Source of the DNA: Chlorokybus atmophyticus
Lineage: Eukaryota > Streptophyta > Chlorokybophyceae > Chlorokybales > Chlorokybaceae
NCBI GenBank assembly: GCA_009103225.1
Contig: RHPI01003389.1
Location: forward strand, 687,559 to 751,558
Direction of reading: 5' to 3'
Length of the DNA: 64,000 nt
The number at the start of each line of letters is the position of its first letter. Within the stretch, counting starts at the first letter, position 1. The notes beneath the pieces were generated by a model. That model did not search any database. It saw nothing but the letters and a program-made list of their open reading frames with translations, and was not told the DNA's origin. Position numbers and translations under genes: made by a program. Of the stretch, positions 54,290 to 64,000 are shown piece after piece.

Positions 54290-54585
54290 CGTTCAGCAGG
54301 CCTACCGTATTTACCGTAGGCCGCCTACCGATATCGGCGTGCTATGGCGTAGTGCCGATACATCTGACGGTAATGATTGCAGCGGTGGCGATCTGTATGC
54401 CGCTGCTCGACGTCGCTCCCTGGCAGCGGCATACCGTGTAGTTCAATTGGCACCGTGCATGTGACGCGCAGCGCTGGCTGGGCGCGAGAACCGGGGGCGG
54501 GCGTCCTGCCACCGACCGGCGGCCGATGGTAGGAGTCCTACCGCCGGCCGGTCCCTACCGTAGGACCGGCGGCGGATGGGTGCAC
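54290..54585. repeat. GC-rich palindrome cluster with CCTACCG motifs
   Basis: CCTACCG/CGGTAGG motifs in both orientations occur near 54300, 54315, 54325, 54536 and 54555, several as short palindromes (for example CCTACCGTA-TT-TACCGTAGG). The arrangement resembles subterminal arrays of a small non-autonomous transposon, but no terminal repeats were fixed. It lies between the Helitron end and eIF5A. Confidence 0.4.
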
Positions 54586-54704
54586 GCAGCCAACTGCTGA
54601 CGAACAGCGCAGGCGGGCAGCGCTTCTGCACTGTGGGGGCTATGGTTTCGCTTCGTTAGGGTTTTACAACCCACAAGCCGCCGCCATCGTTGTTGTGTAG
54701 AGGG

Positions 54705-54707
54705 GAA

Positions 54708-54739
<32 letters not shown>

Positions 54740-54763
54740 AGGAGGAGGAGGCGGAGGAACAGC
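54705..54763. repeat. GGC/GGA trinucleotide tract in the eIF5A leader
   Basis: About ten GGC units followed by GGA-rich sequence lie 35-90 bp upstream of the eIF5A start codon, within the probable 5' untranslated region. Confidence 0.8.
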
Positions 54764-54797
54764 AGAGGTCGGGGCAGGCGAGGCGCCTCACGCAATC

Positions 54798-55938
54798 ATG
54801 TCGGATGACGAGCATCATCATTTCGATAGTGCCGACTCTGGCGCGTCGCACAGCATTCCCCAGCAGGCCGGCACGATCCGCAAGGGTGCTTACATTGTCA
54901 TCAAGGACCGCCCATGCAAGGTGGGCGTGCTGACGCTTTCATGATGCTGTGCATGCGTTTGTCATCGCTTGCGCGCTTCCACTTGACGGCTTGCGGCTTG
55001 CCGCCCTTCGGCTTGTGGCCGTCAGGGTGACCTGATCAGGATTAACATACGGCCAGGTTTTTGGCGCCCATGGGTGCCTTTGTTCATCCAAGTTGCTGCC
55101 ATTGGTCGTTTGGTAGTGCCACTTGGCGCTGGCTCGTCAACGTGTGCCTGCGTGTCATGGCTGTCTGTATGTAGAAGGTGGTTTTAGGCATGATAACGAC
55201 AAGTTGTGTGTGTGTGTGTGTGCGTGCACATTTTGCTGCATGACGGCTACCAAGTTTTTTCCGTCAGTCGGCTAGCGGGTCGCTCATTTGTGGATTGTTC
55301 GCAGGTGATGGAAGTCTCAACTTCTAAGACAGGAAAGCACGGGCATGCAAAATGTCACTTCGTCGCCATTGATATCTTCAACGGCAAAAAGCTCGAGGAT
55401 ATCGTCCCGTCCTCGCACAATTCCATGGTTCCTCACGTAAGCAGCATCCGTCCTGTCTTTTCCCCTGCTTGAGCATATTGGGCCCTGTTTTCCTGCAAAT
55501 AACCTTGACCACGCACTGTTCTGTAGGTGACGCGCACAGATTACCAGCTTATTGACATCACCAATGACGACTTCTGCAGCTTGCTCATGGAGAACGGTGA
55601 CATGAAGGAGGATCTCAAACTTCCTGAAGATAACGACCTCTCCTCCCAGATCAGGGAGGGTTTTGCTGCTAGCAAGGACTTGGTACGAACCTGTTGTGTT
55701 TGCTTAGTCATCGTGCGAGTGTTTGAGAAAGCAATGAGGTGCTGATGCTTGCATTATGGCATGCATATCGTGTAAAATTGCCTCAGTTAGCCTTCTCAGT
55801 GGGCATGTCGCTGCTTGCAGTGAGTAGTGTGCGGAATTTCAGTCACAATGTGCTACTTTCTCACAGGTCCTGACTGTGGTGTCATCCATGGGCGTTGAGC
55901 AAGTTATGGCAGTGAAGGATGTCTCCAAGCCTACTTAA
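54798..55938 (+). CDS. Translation factor eIF5A, complete
   Basis: Four exons (54798-54920, 55305-55436, 55527-55682, 55867-55938) join in phase to 160 residues, the normal plant length (about 159). The hypusine loop [12 protein letters not shown] is intact, so the modified lysine is the one in KTGKHG (Lys-51). Other family blocks are [39 protein letters not shown] and [14 protein letters not shown]. eIF5A, once hypusinated, binds the ribosome and relieves stalling and aids termination. The protein ends in TAA at the family-conserved end. Exons 2-4 all begin with GT after AG. It is convergent with the SANT-PHD gene. Confidence 0.97.
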
Positions 55939-57251
55939 GCTGCCAATCGAGTGACGAGTGTGCTCCATTTCATGCCTGTGCTGCTGTCACAGGCATTGAG
56001 ATTTTATCTCAAACTCCAAGGTTAGAGACAGGCGCGACGCCATGGTGGGTGGCTGTTACCTTCATTGTTGATTACTTACAGCAGCAGCAGCAGCAACGAC
56101 AGAAACGACAGGGGCTGTTGCTGTGCGGGGCGGTTGTGCAGGTTGCTTTTTCGTGCTCGCTTGTGCAATAAGCCATGCGTGATATTGAGTTTAGATCGTT
56201 CTTTATGGTTTGGGGACGCCTACATAGTTGAGTTGTTATAATGCTGCAGATTTACTTGCATGTGCCAAGCTGGCTGCATAAGTTCATGTGATGCCTGCGG
56301 CATGCGGTTGTACGAGTGTACGGGTGCGTGCTGTGCTTGTCACGTGCATGGCTTTGTGTATATTGAGTGCTAAGCCCCCATTCATCTCTCTCGCTCGCGC
56401 TCTCGCTCGCTCTCGCTCTTGCTCGCTCTCGCTCTTAAGACAGATGGGACACATCCACGAAAATATGTATATAGCTTGATTCTCTCTCACAAGGGTGCAC
56501 ACGCTCTGTTGCTTTGGCTCTGGCCCGCGGTATTACCACAGTGGTTGTGACAATGCAATGGCACGCCAATAGTGTACATGATACATGGCGTGCTGTCTTT
56601 ACATACCATCTATCTCTTGCGCCAATACTTTGCAACCAGTGACACATACCAGCGCCGTTCCTTTGTACACTGCCTCAAAAACGTGGCCAACATGTAGACA
56701 GCCAACACATGTAACAAATCGTCTACTTGTGCTCAGGTGTCTGCTAAGACCGCAGCGGCAGCAACCGCAGGATGCACCTGGTGCACAGGCCGCATGTATG
56801 GCATAGCAGCCAATACAGCTGTGCTGCACTAGCCAACGCTAACAGACGCTGCAGATAGCGCACTACCAAAACACTAAGAGCACTGCAACTCGCGGTACAC
56901 CTCCATCCACGCAAATTCACCACCCACCAGCCCGCACAATGCGCAGGCCGACCTAATATACCATGCACTGTCACTGCCTAGGGGTAGAAGCGGTCAAGCT
57001 GCCTTAGAAGTGTAGCCATGCTCGATGCAAGTGCAAGTGCTTCGCGACAGCAATTTCAACCGTTCTGTTGTTATACAAGCACATGTTCCCTGGGTGCATG
57101 CGCAGCTCTGGTTCTGGTTGAAGGTCCTGCCGGGCTTCCATTGAAAATGGGTGTACATGTGGTGGCATGACTGGCGGCCTGTGCCACAGCAATACCAGCA
57201 AGCTCTGCAATGGAAAGCACATTTTGGCCAGCCACTGAATGGTCGGCTGTG
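55939..57251. other. Convergent intergenic region, no gene recognised
   Basis: It holds the 3' flanks of eIF5A and the SANT-PHD gene. A pyrimidine-rich CTCTCGCTCG-type microsatellite lies at 56385-56436. An 83-codon minus-strand frame at 57004-57255 overlaps the SANT-PHD stop codon but has no resemblance to known families. Confidence 0.5.
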
Positions 57252-59758
57252 TCATGTCATTGTCAGACAGCGCAAAGCCATGTGCTTCGTTTGACCAGCA
57301 GAGTTGTTCTTGTAGATCCCAGGGCTGATTGCAGCTTCCAGATGAGAGACAATGTCCATCCTTCCAGCACTCTTGGCCAAATCAATTGCCTGCGCCGACA
57401 TGACGATGATGACACCGCAGCTGTTTCAATCAACACAAAACACAATGTGTGCACCTTCAGAATCGTGGCTCTGATGCGCCCTCCGCTGTTCGTAGCCATG
57501 GAGCGAATCGTTTCAATCATGCCTTGCCAAGTGGTAGGCTCTGGCAACTCAGCGCGTTCTCGCTCTCTTCGTTCTCGGTCCTCGCGATCTCGCTCCCTAC
57601 GTTCTTCCCTCAACCGCTCTGCTGCTTCCTCAACGGTGCGGTCGGTATCGTCATCCTGTCAGCAATGCTTAGCGCATGCATAGTGAGTGATAAGCACGCC
57701 TCATGATATAAACCCACCAGTGTGCAGTGGCTGCTTGTCAAATTGCACACAATGCATTTCACAGTTGAAGCTGATGGTTGGACCCATAGTGCCAGGTGAG
57801 TAAGCAAAGGCCACATGCTTGCGCCAAGATAAGCAACTTGCTTCTGACCTCATCACTGGCGTCCTCATCGTCGTCAGCTTCGCTGTCGTCCTGAGACAAG
57901 AGAGCTGCAGAAGACTTCGGCGGGTCCAAGGCTTGACATGCAACGCACTTGATTTCGACGTCGCGAGCATCGAACTCAACAACCAGTGGGCGCACCGCTG
58001 CAGGCACGTGCAGCTCGCAATAGCTTGAAGGACATGTTTCGCACATGTACAGCCTTGAAGCGCCATCCCCATCATTGGAAATGCAGTCGGTGTAACAGCA
58101 CCTGCCCGCGCAAAAAGCGAAACAAGGAAACCCTCAATGCTGACCATCAACAAGCGCATTCAGGTGGAAATGTGTTTCGCGTGCTTGATGTGTGCAGCAC
58201 TGCAACTAGTATAATTTGCTACTGTAGCATGCAGCTTGACTCAATCCGCTTCACATGCGCGTTACCACAACAGCAATGACTTGCTTGCCTACTTACTTGT
58301 GGCGAGGACAAAGCCAGGGCTCAGACTCAGGAGGCTCCTTGTCAACACCAAGGCAGCTCAGATGGTAGCTTTTCCAGCAAGGAGAACGCTGGCTGCCAGG
58401 AGGAGCGGCGCTTGTGCCATGATCTTGCCTGTGCGCGTAATCGCACATGACCACCTCACCTCCATCTTTGCACAATAGGCAAACGTCCTCCCAATCTGAC
58501 ATCTCAGCTGCACGCTTTCGGTACTCTGGCAACTGCCTATGATAACACACATGATGTCATTGCATAAGCAATGTACTTGAGTTGGTACATCAAACGTGAA
58601 AAGGCAATTGCATGTCACCTGAGATAGTGCCTATGGTACACCGCCCTGATGCGACTGATGTCACCGCTTCGGAGCTCCTCCTCATCATCCAGCACGCGTC
58701 TGGCCCGTTTGCTTGATTGCCTCAACTTGGGCGTAGCTGATTTGCTTGCAAGTGGGGCTGCTGAGGCTACCACTGTCAAGAAAGGCCCTCTCGGAAGCCC
58801 TTCATTGAAAGCTTTCAGTTCACGCTCGAGCTTCGCCTTCAGGTTGGCATGCCAATGCTTCTTGATGGCTTGAGGATTCCTGCAACGTCAACCATTGCTT
58901 GGCAAGGTTTGAGTTTGCAACCCAACATATAGTGCAAACAACTACCGCGAGGTATCAAGCGCATGGCGTCATTCACCTGTGGGGAAGAAATGTGGCTATT
59001 TCCAGCCATCTGTTCCCACCGACTATCTCCCTGGCTTCAATAATCTTCTTGCTCTCCTCTTCCGTGAATGGGTTCCGTGACTCGGGCCTGCCAGACCCAA
59101 CACTAATAGCGCGGATTGGCGTCTTCTTCGGCCGGCCCGCTGGCATGTCTTTTGGCACTGCATGCCACTGCACTTTCTGCGCATCCGTGGTGAAAGTGTA
59201 TGGCAAAGACGACACTGGCGTGCTCTGAGGCGCACATCCCGTCAATGTAGCTATCAGCGGCCTCGCCGCAGTTAGAAAAGGCACGTAGTACTCCTTGTAA
59301 AACGCAGCTTCATCGCCAAACTGCACCTGCAATGGAGTGCAGCGTACTGCATGAACCCAATCTGTTGTTGTTTTACAACAGCTGGTGTCAAAGACAAATA
59401 AATTCCGGCCGTAGACAGTAATAACGCAGCTGTTCTAAGCATAACCTGGCATTGATTTTCTGCATACACAAGTTACACAAAGCATGCAGCCTTACTGACC
59501 ACATTGTTCACTGCTTCAACTGTCCGACCTAGCACAAGCAATGTCGCACTGCCAACATCGCTTGCAACACAATTTGCGTCCGCCAATCGCCACGCACACG
59601 ACCTGATCAACTGCGCAATGCCAACTCATACACTCACAAACTGACGAGCCTGGTTATACAGTGGATACCTGCTGCGCAAGGGCCGCAAGCAGCTGGCTCA
59701 CGACTTTCTGGTCTGCCTCGCTAAATTTGCTAACCCGCTGGCGCTTTGTACGCGCCAT
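57252..59758 (-). CDS. SANT/Myb-PHD finger chromatin protein, complete
   Basis: Seven exons (59758-59669, 59326-58977, 58879-58619, 58536-58297, 58101-57849, 57655-57455, 57389-57252) join in phase to 510 residues. Around residues 125-165 a SANT/Myb-like helix set spans an intron (FTEEESKKIIEARE, GNRWLEIATFLPHR, NPQAIKKHWHANLK). It is followed by a PHD finger (DVCLLCKDGGEVVMC, CWKSYHLSC, WLCPRHK) and a second Cys/His set (CETCPSSYCELH, KCVACQAL), like the PHD-C5HCH pair of NSD/EDM2-type proteins. An acidic stretch and a strongly charged RERD/RER-rich helix follow. A chromatin-reader role is inferred from the domains. It is divergent to VPS13. A very similar zinc module lies in the CACTA gene at 11.7 kb. 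Confidence 0.85.
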
Positions 59759-60213
59759 CAACTTTTTCCCAGCTGTAATTGCAGCAGCCTCGCCTCTGCT
59801 GCTCAGCCGCACTCACAGCAGCATGCTTACACACCAACCACCAGGCCAGATCCAGGCCAGGATGCCTTGCTCCATCGGATAAATCCGCACCAGATCCGCC
59901 AGCTCTGGCAGCTACAGCTTGAATGTAGGATACAACCTTCCAGTTGTCGTCCTCCGCCGCTGCCTCCGTCGCCGCCGCCCACTCCGTCCACCGCTCTGAC
60001 CCTACTTCATCACTGCAGCTTTAAGTCCAAGTGTCAAGCTGAGCATGTGGGCGGCGGTGTAGGCGGGTGCGTGGGAAGCATGGATTGTGGGTTGGAGCAG
60101 CCGGGGCAAGCTCCCGCCTGTGGTGGTACTTGCCCTCATCCTCAACATCCTCCTTCCTGCTGCTGATGGCGTGACACGAATAGTAGGAGGGCTCAACAGG
60201 TGAAGACGACGCT
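59759..60213. promoter_or_regulatory. 455-bp shared upstream region of SANT-PHD and VPS13
   Basis: The start codons of two divergent genes are 455 bp apart. The middle is CCG/CCTCCG-rich (59940-59990). No TATA box is evident; a bidirectional promoter is inferred. Confidence 0.45.
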
Positions 60214-63200
60214 ATGTTTGAGGGTATAGTGTACCAGCTGCTCGCCAACTACTTGGAGCATTATGTCAAAGACCTTCAGAGGGAGCGCTTGCGCGTTGGC
60301 CTTTGGAGTGGTAAGTCGCAGCAAATTACTCACACTCCTCAACAACTTGCCCCAAGCAGAATGAGAGTTAATTTGGTTGCTTCCAGCTTTCAAGTCCAAT
60401 TGTGTACCTGTCAATAACCAGAATTGCGTATCCGTTGTTTTCTACAATCTATCCAGAGCGTGAAGCAGTTGTGCGTGTGGGTGCTGTGCGCACACCTGCA
60501 ACTGCGAGTTGTTCATGCATGCTTTCAGCTAGCACCATACAGCCACGCCAATACTCCGCAATTGTTGATCGACACGCACTGCCTCATGCAGGTTGCATGC
60601 CAGCATCAAAGGTGCCTCTAGCAGGTGCACCTGCTACCTGGTAGCAGAGGCACCTTTGATGCTGGCATGCAACCTGTTTCTGTGTGCTTGCCTACTGGTT
60701 ACTGGGGTTGGACTTGTGTTTTGGTGCGTTGGTGCGTAGTCTCTGTTGCAAGAACGACACCGAGTAGTACTGCTTGAGCACGTCAATGCAACTGTGCGTG
60801 TGGTCGTACAGGTGTTGTTGTGCTGGAGAACATTGAGCTCCGACTAGAGGCTTTGGACTTCTTGCTGCTGCCTTGCGCTGTCAAACATGGTGAGTCCCTT
60901 TATAGTGTACTTGTGCTTTGTGCACATGACATGAGCACCTGAATTGCTTTGTCACTGTGTGGAACTTACATGGGCTCCCACTTGTGGAATGATACTTGTA
61001 ATCAGGTGTCAGTCTTCCAGCATTAGTGTCATCAAGGGTGCAGGCCTAAAGTCACCTGACCTGATTAGGCCTCTTGTTCCTTCCAGGCTCAGTTGGTCGA
61101 TTGCAGTTGCGGATTCCTTGGAACAAGCTCAGACGAGAGCCACTGGTGCTCACGCTTGAAGATGTGGTGCTGCGGTGCGGACCTCGCGATGATTGGGAGG
61201 TACTGATTTGTTTGGACGCTTTTGTAACAACCTTTACAAGAACAAGCTATTGATGACAATGCTTCTTATAGTGGGAAGAAGGCCCGAGTGTCAAGCGAGA
61301 GCAGGAGGCGAAGAAGTCGCAGCTTGCTTCGGCGGAGATTGCACAGCTGTCGCATCAAGTCACCGGCAGCAGCAGTAAGTCCAGGTACCCCTGACATACT
61401 GCCTTTCATAATAGGAAAATATTCCTCAGCTGGCCCATTTGTGGTAAACTTGCGGCAAATGTGGTCGCAGGTCCTTTTTGTCCGCGTTCTGGAGCCGTAT
61501 ACTTGACAACGTGCAGCTTTCTGTGTACAACGTTCACATACGTTATGAAGACGCTAGAACGTGTCCTGAGCGACCGTTCGCTTTTGGTTTGACCCTTGCT
61601 CAACTGACTGCACGCACCAGCGACGGATCAGGGCGCGTTGCCAATGTTCCTGGTGAGCTCTGATGCATTGCCAGTAAGTGCGAGTTGGATTGACAACAGT
61701 CTTACAAGCAGCATGCACACATAGCATAGCCTGCTTTCTGATCAACCTCTGGTGCGCGTGCCGGATGCAGCTAGCTTTGTGCACAAGCTCATTGACATAA
61801 AGACGTTGGGCTTGTACTGGGAGTCCCTGCAGCCAAATGATGAGCTCAAGTCGCTGCCTCTGGGGTCCATGGATGAGAGCTGGACAGAGGTCATTGGCAG
61901 CCGAATACCTGTGCTTGCTCCTGTGGATGTTTCAGTTAGGATCACCTGGAACAGGACAGGTACTCAACCTGGCTTTGTCGACACCTCTAACGGTCTCTGT
62001 ATCCCATGCATCTGCAAGTTCAGTGCGTACTGCAACAGCCTGGCCTGCTTGCATCCTTGTCATTCAACATCTTCGTGTCATGCAGATGGTCTTGGTCAGT
62101 ACCCTTCTGTTCTTGTCGTTCTTGACTCGCTAAGTTGCATGCTTGAGGATCGCCAGTACCGTGACGTGCTGCTCCTATCAGACGCATTATCAGTCTGCAA
62201 GTTGTACCAAAGGTACTGCAGCTTATAGTCCTTGCCCTTATCAAGCCACGTTTCCTTTATCCGTGCATTCCTGCTTACAATCAGAAGTAGGTGACTCACC
62301 TAGTGAGCTGCTTTGAGGATAGGGTGTGCTTGCACTGTCTGCAGAGTCGCCAATGGCATGGATGTTGGTGATGCAGGTATGCACGTTATAGGGCGCCCAC
62401 TTGGTACACTCGCGAGGAAGGCTGGCAGTCTGATGCCTGGCGGTATGCCATTCAGGCAACGCTTCATGACGTTCGCCCAGATTTTCAGCGACAAAGGAAG
62501 GACTACATGGTACAGCGCGCAAAGACAGCAGTCCGTTATGTCAAGTTGTATGGTACCAAGTTGGAGGAACTGCGACGCGGTCAGCAGTTGCCAGCACCAG
62601 AGACCGGGAAGCTGTATGAGATGGAGTGCATGCTGCCCTTTGAAGACGTTGTGCTGCTTCGATCCGTTGCTGAGGAGCAGGTGAAGCAGCCTTCCAAAAC
62701 TCTGTTTTCACCCACACCCGATTCCAAGCAGTCAAGAGGTTGGGTAAGTTGGTTGACTTTGGGAGTGCTCGCGCCAAGTGATCACTCCAGTACGGCCTCC
62801 GACAACTCCCATATACTGGACATCTCAGCGTTAGAGCAAGACTTTCAGGTGACAGTGTGCGCTAATGCGCTACCAGCAGCGCATGCAGAGGCTGTTATGC
62901 TGCCTGTGGCATTCTGCAAACGGCGTTGTTTTCACCTGGACAGGTGCTGTACGATGAGATGGATGACTCTGTCTTGGCGGAAGACACAACCATGTGGTCC
63001 CCGCAAAGCAGTAAACCTCAAGCCACTGCCATCACCTGCCGCGCAAAGTCCATGACAGTGACCCTGTGTCGCAGCATAGACAACGAGAGTATCATACGGT
63101 TTTCACTGGAGCGGATCAAATGGAGTGGTCAACTTCAGGGAGAACTTCTCAATGCCCGCTTGTCTGTTGGACTGGTATCAGCAGAGGACCTGAGCACGCC

Positions 63201-64000
63201 TGGCACGTTGTATGGGTATGTACTGCAACCGCGCTCATGGAGTGAGTCTGCGCCATCATCGCCATCATCAAGCCGGAACAGTTCGCGGAGTGGGCGCAGC
63301 GGACGGCAGTCTCACAAGCAAGAAAGCAAGCAGCCTTTGCTGGAGATCAGCATCGAGTCGCATGAGAAGGAGCTGACTACGTTGCAGGTAAGCGCGTGAA
63401 GGCAGCTGAGCGGCGTCAGCTTGAACAAGCAATTGCGACTGTTGGTGGCTGTCTTGCACTGTGACACTTATACCTACCGCAAATTTTGCCCCTTGTGCTC
63501 TTTGGCCACCAATGTTGCCTGTTGGCAGGTTCACTTTCGGCCCGTGGAGTTGGTCTACAGCACGACTTGCGTGACGGGTCTGGTAGCATTTTTCACTCCA
63601 CCAATGGTCACATACCAAGACTATTTGCTGGATGCCATCAATTCCTTAAGGCCCCCAGACGTGGTTGCGGAGTCCAAGTTGCGGTTGGCTTTGCAGTCAA
63701 GTCACACTCTGTCGCTGAACATTCAGTTGGACAGTCCCATGGTGCTATTCCCGGCATCCACACATGCTGTGCACAGCACAGTGCTGGCATTAATCATAGG
63801 CTCAATGAGTGTGAGTAAGTCAAACCAACGACTGCCAGCACACGGTGCTAGCCATCTTGGCGCTGGACAGGTGAGTGAAAATAAATTCCCTGATGGATAG
63901 ACCACCTTTGTAGCGAATGGCTAGCACAGTCTGGTCTTAACCATGGCAACCGCCAGGTTTGTGGACAGACTGTTTCATGTACAGCATGTTGTCCCGATTT
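60214..64000 (+). CDS. VPS13: VPS13-family lipid transfer protein, 5' part
   Basis: Exons join in phase: 60214-60310, 60812-60889, 61087-61199, 61272-61384, 61471-61652, 61771-61959, 62086-62212, 62377-62848, 62944-63387 and 63529-63810; the gene continues past the window. The start MFEGIVYQLLANYLEHYVKD is the classic VPS13 chorein_N. It is followed by LRVGLWSG, VVVLENIELR, GRLQLRIPWNKL, FWSRILDNVQLSVYNVHIRY, KLIDIKTLGLYW, RQYRDVLLLSD and YRAPTWYTREEGWQSDAWRYA. These are the N-terminal repeating-beta-groove segments that form the lipid channel. VPS13 proteins move phospholipids at membrane contact sites. The part shown covers about 560-600 residues of a protein normally above 3000. Confidence 0.93.
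60589..60676. repeat. Perfect foldback, 31-bp arms, in VPS13 intron 1
   Basis: Arms 60589-60619 and 60646-60676 are exact reverse complements around a 26-bp loop, which itself contains the palindrome GCAGGTGCACCTGC. The absence of mismatches suggests recent origin or gene conversion. Confidence 0.9.

Noticed and set aside
57004-57255. 83-codon minus-strand frame starting at the SANT-PHD stop
   Set aside because: It overlaps the stop in another frame, has no recognisable domain, and the SANT-PHD gene model is complete without it.
57261-57389. Ankyrin-like reading of AIDLAKSAGRMDIVSHLEAA
   Set aside because: Only one half-repeat, without neighbours of the same kind; treated as an ordinary C-terminal exon of the SANT-PHD gene.

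Overview
This looks like nuclear DNA of a green-lineage eukaryote, most likely a chlorophyte-type alga. Genes are split by many short GT-AG introns. The eIF5A and COG7 proteins read closest to plant versions. The transposons carry plant-style TNP2 and Ulp1 domains. Long (CT)n and (CA)n arrays are present. The species assignment is inference; no search could be run.

Layout. 1-1.99 kb is intergenic with a 450-bp (CT)n array. 1.992-16.195 kb is one large CACTA (EnSpm) DNA transposon with terminal inverted repeats and a TTG target duplication. Its plus strand encodes a TNP2 transposase followed by a PHD/C5HCH zinc module and an Ulp1-type peptidase. Its minus strand carries a second gene with zinc-finger, Tudor-like and cytosine-methyltransferase motif I sequence. 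A second CACTA-like element (12.162-14.196 kb, GAT duplication) sits inside its coding sequence. 17.542-22.467 kb is a decayed pogo/Tigger element with TA duplications, and a 566-bp (CA)n array lies inside it.

23.9-31.4 kb holds two complete housekeeping genes in divergent orientation: NAT9 (minus) and COG7 (plus, 16 exons). 33.3-35.5 kb holds an orphan zinc-finger/coiled-coil gene (minus). 36.2-41.3 kb is an AT-rich, gene-empty block with a threefold 440-bp tandem repeat and foldback sequences. 41.8-42.3 kb is a small HMG-box gene (minus). 45.2-45.9 kb is a splice-site-bearing minisatellite ending in an N gap.

46.3-54.1 kb contains a CCCH zinc-finger gene followed by a degraded autonomous Helitron (STPR repeats, HUH Rep, PIF1-like helicase) with a recognisable 3' hairpin/CTAG end. 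54.8-55.9 kb is eIF5A. 57.25-59.76 kb is a SANT/Myb-PHD gene (minus), divergent from the 5' part of VPS13 (60.2 kb to the window end).

The standard genetic code holds in the host genes: TAA, TAG and TGA all occur at family-conserved ends. The three transposon genes contain in-frame stops, most of which fit C-to-T change at CAG/CAA. The most interesting observation is that the PHD module inside the CACTA transposase gene and the one in the cellular SANT-PHD gene share order, flanking sequence and an intron at the same codon and phase. This suggests host gene capture with the intron retained.
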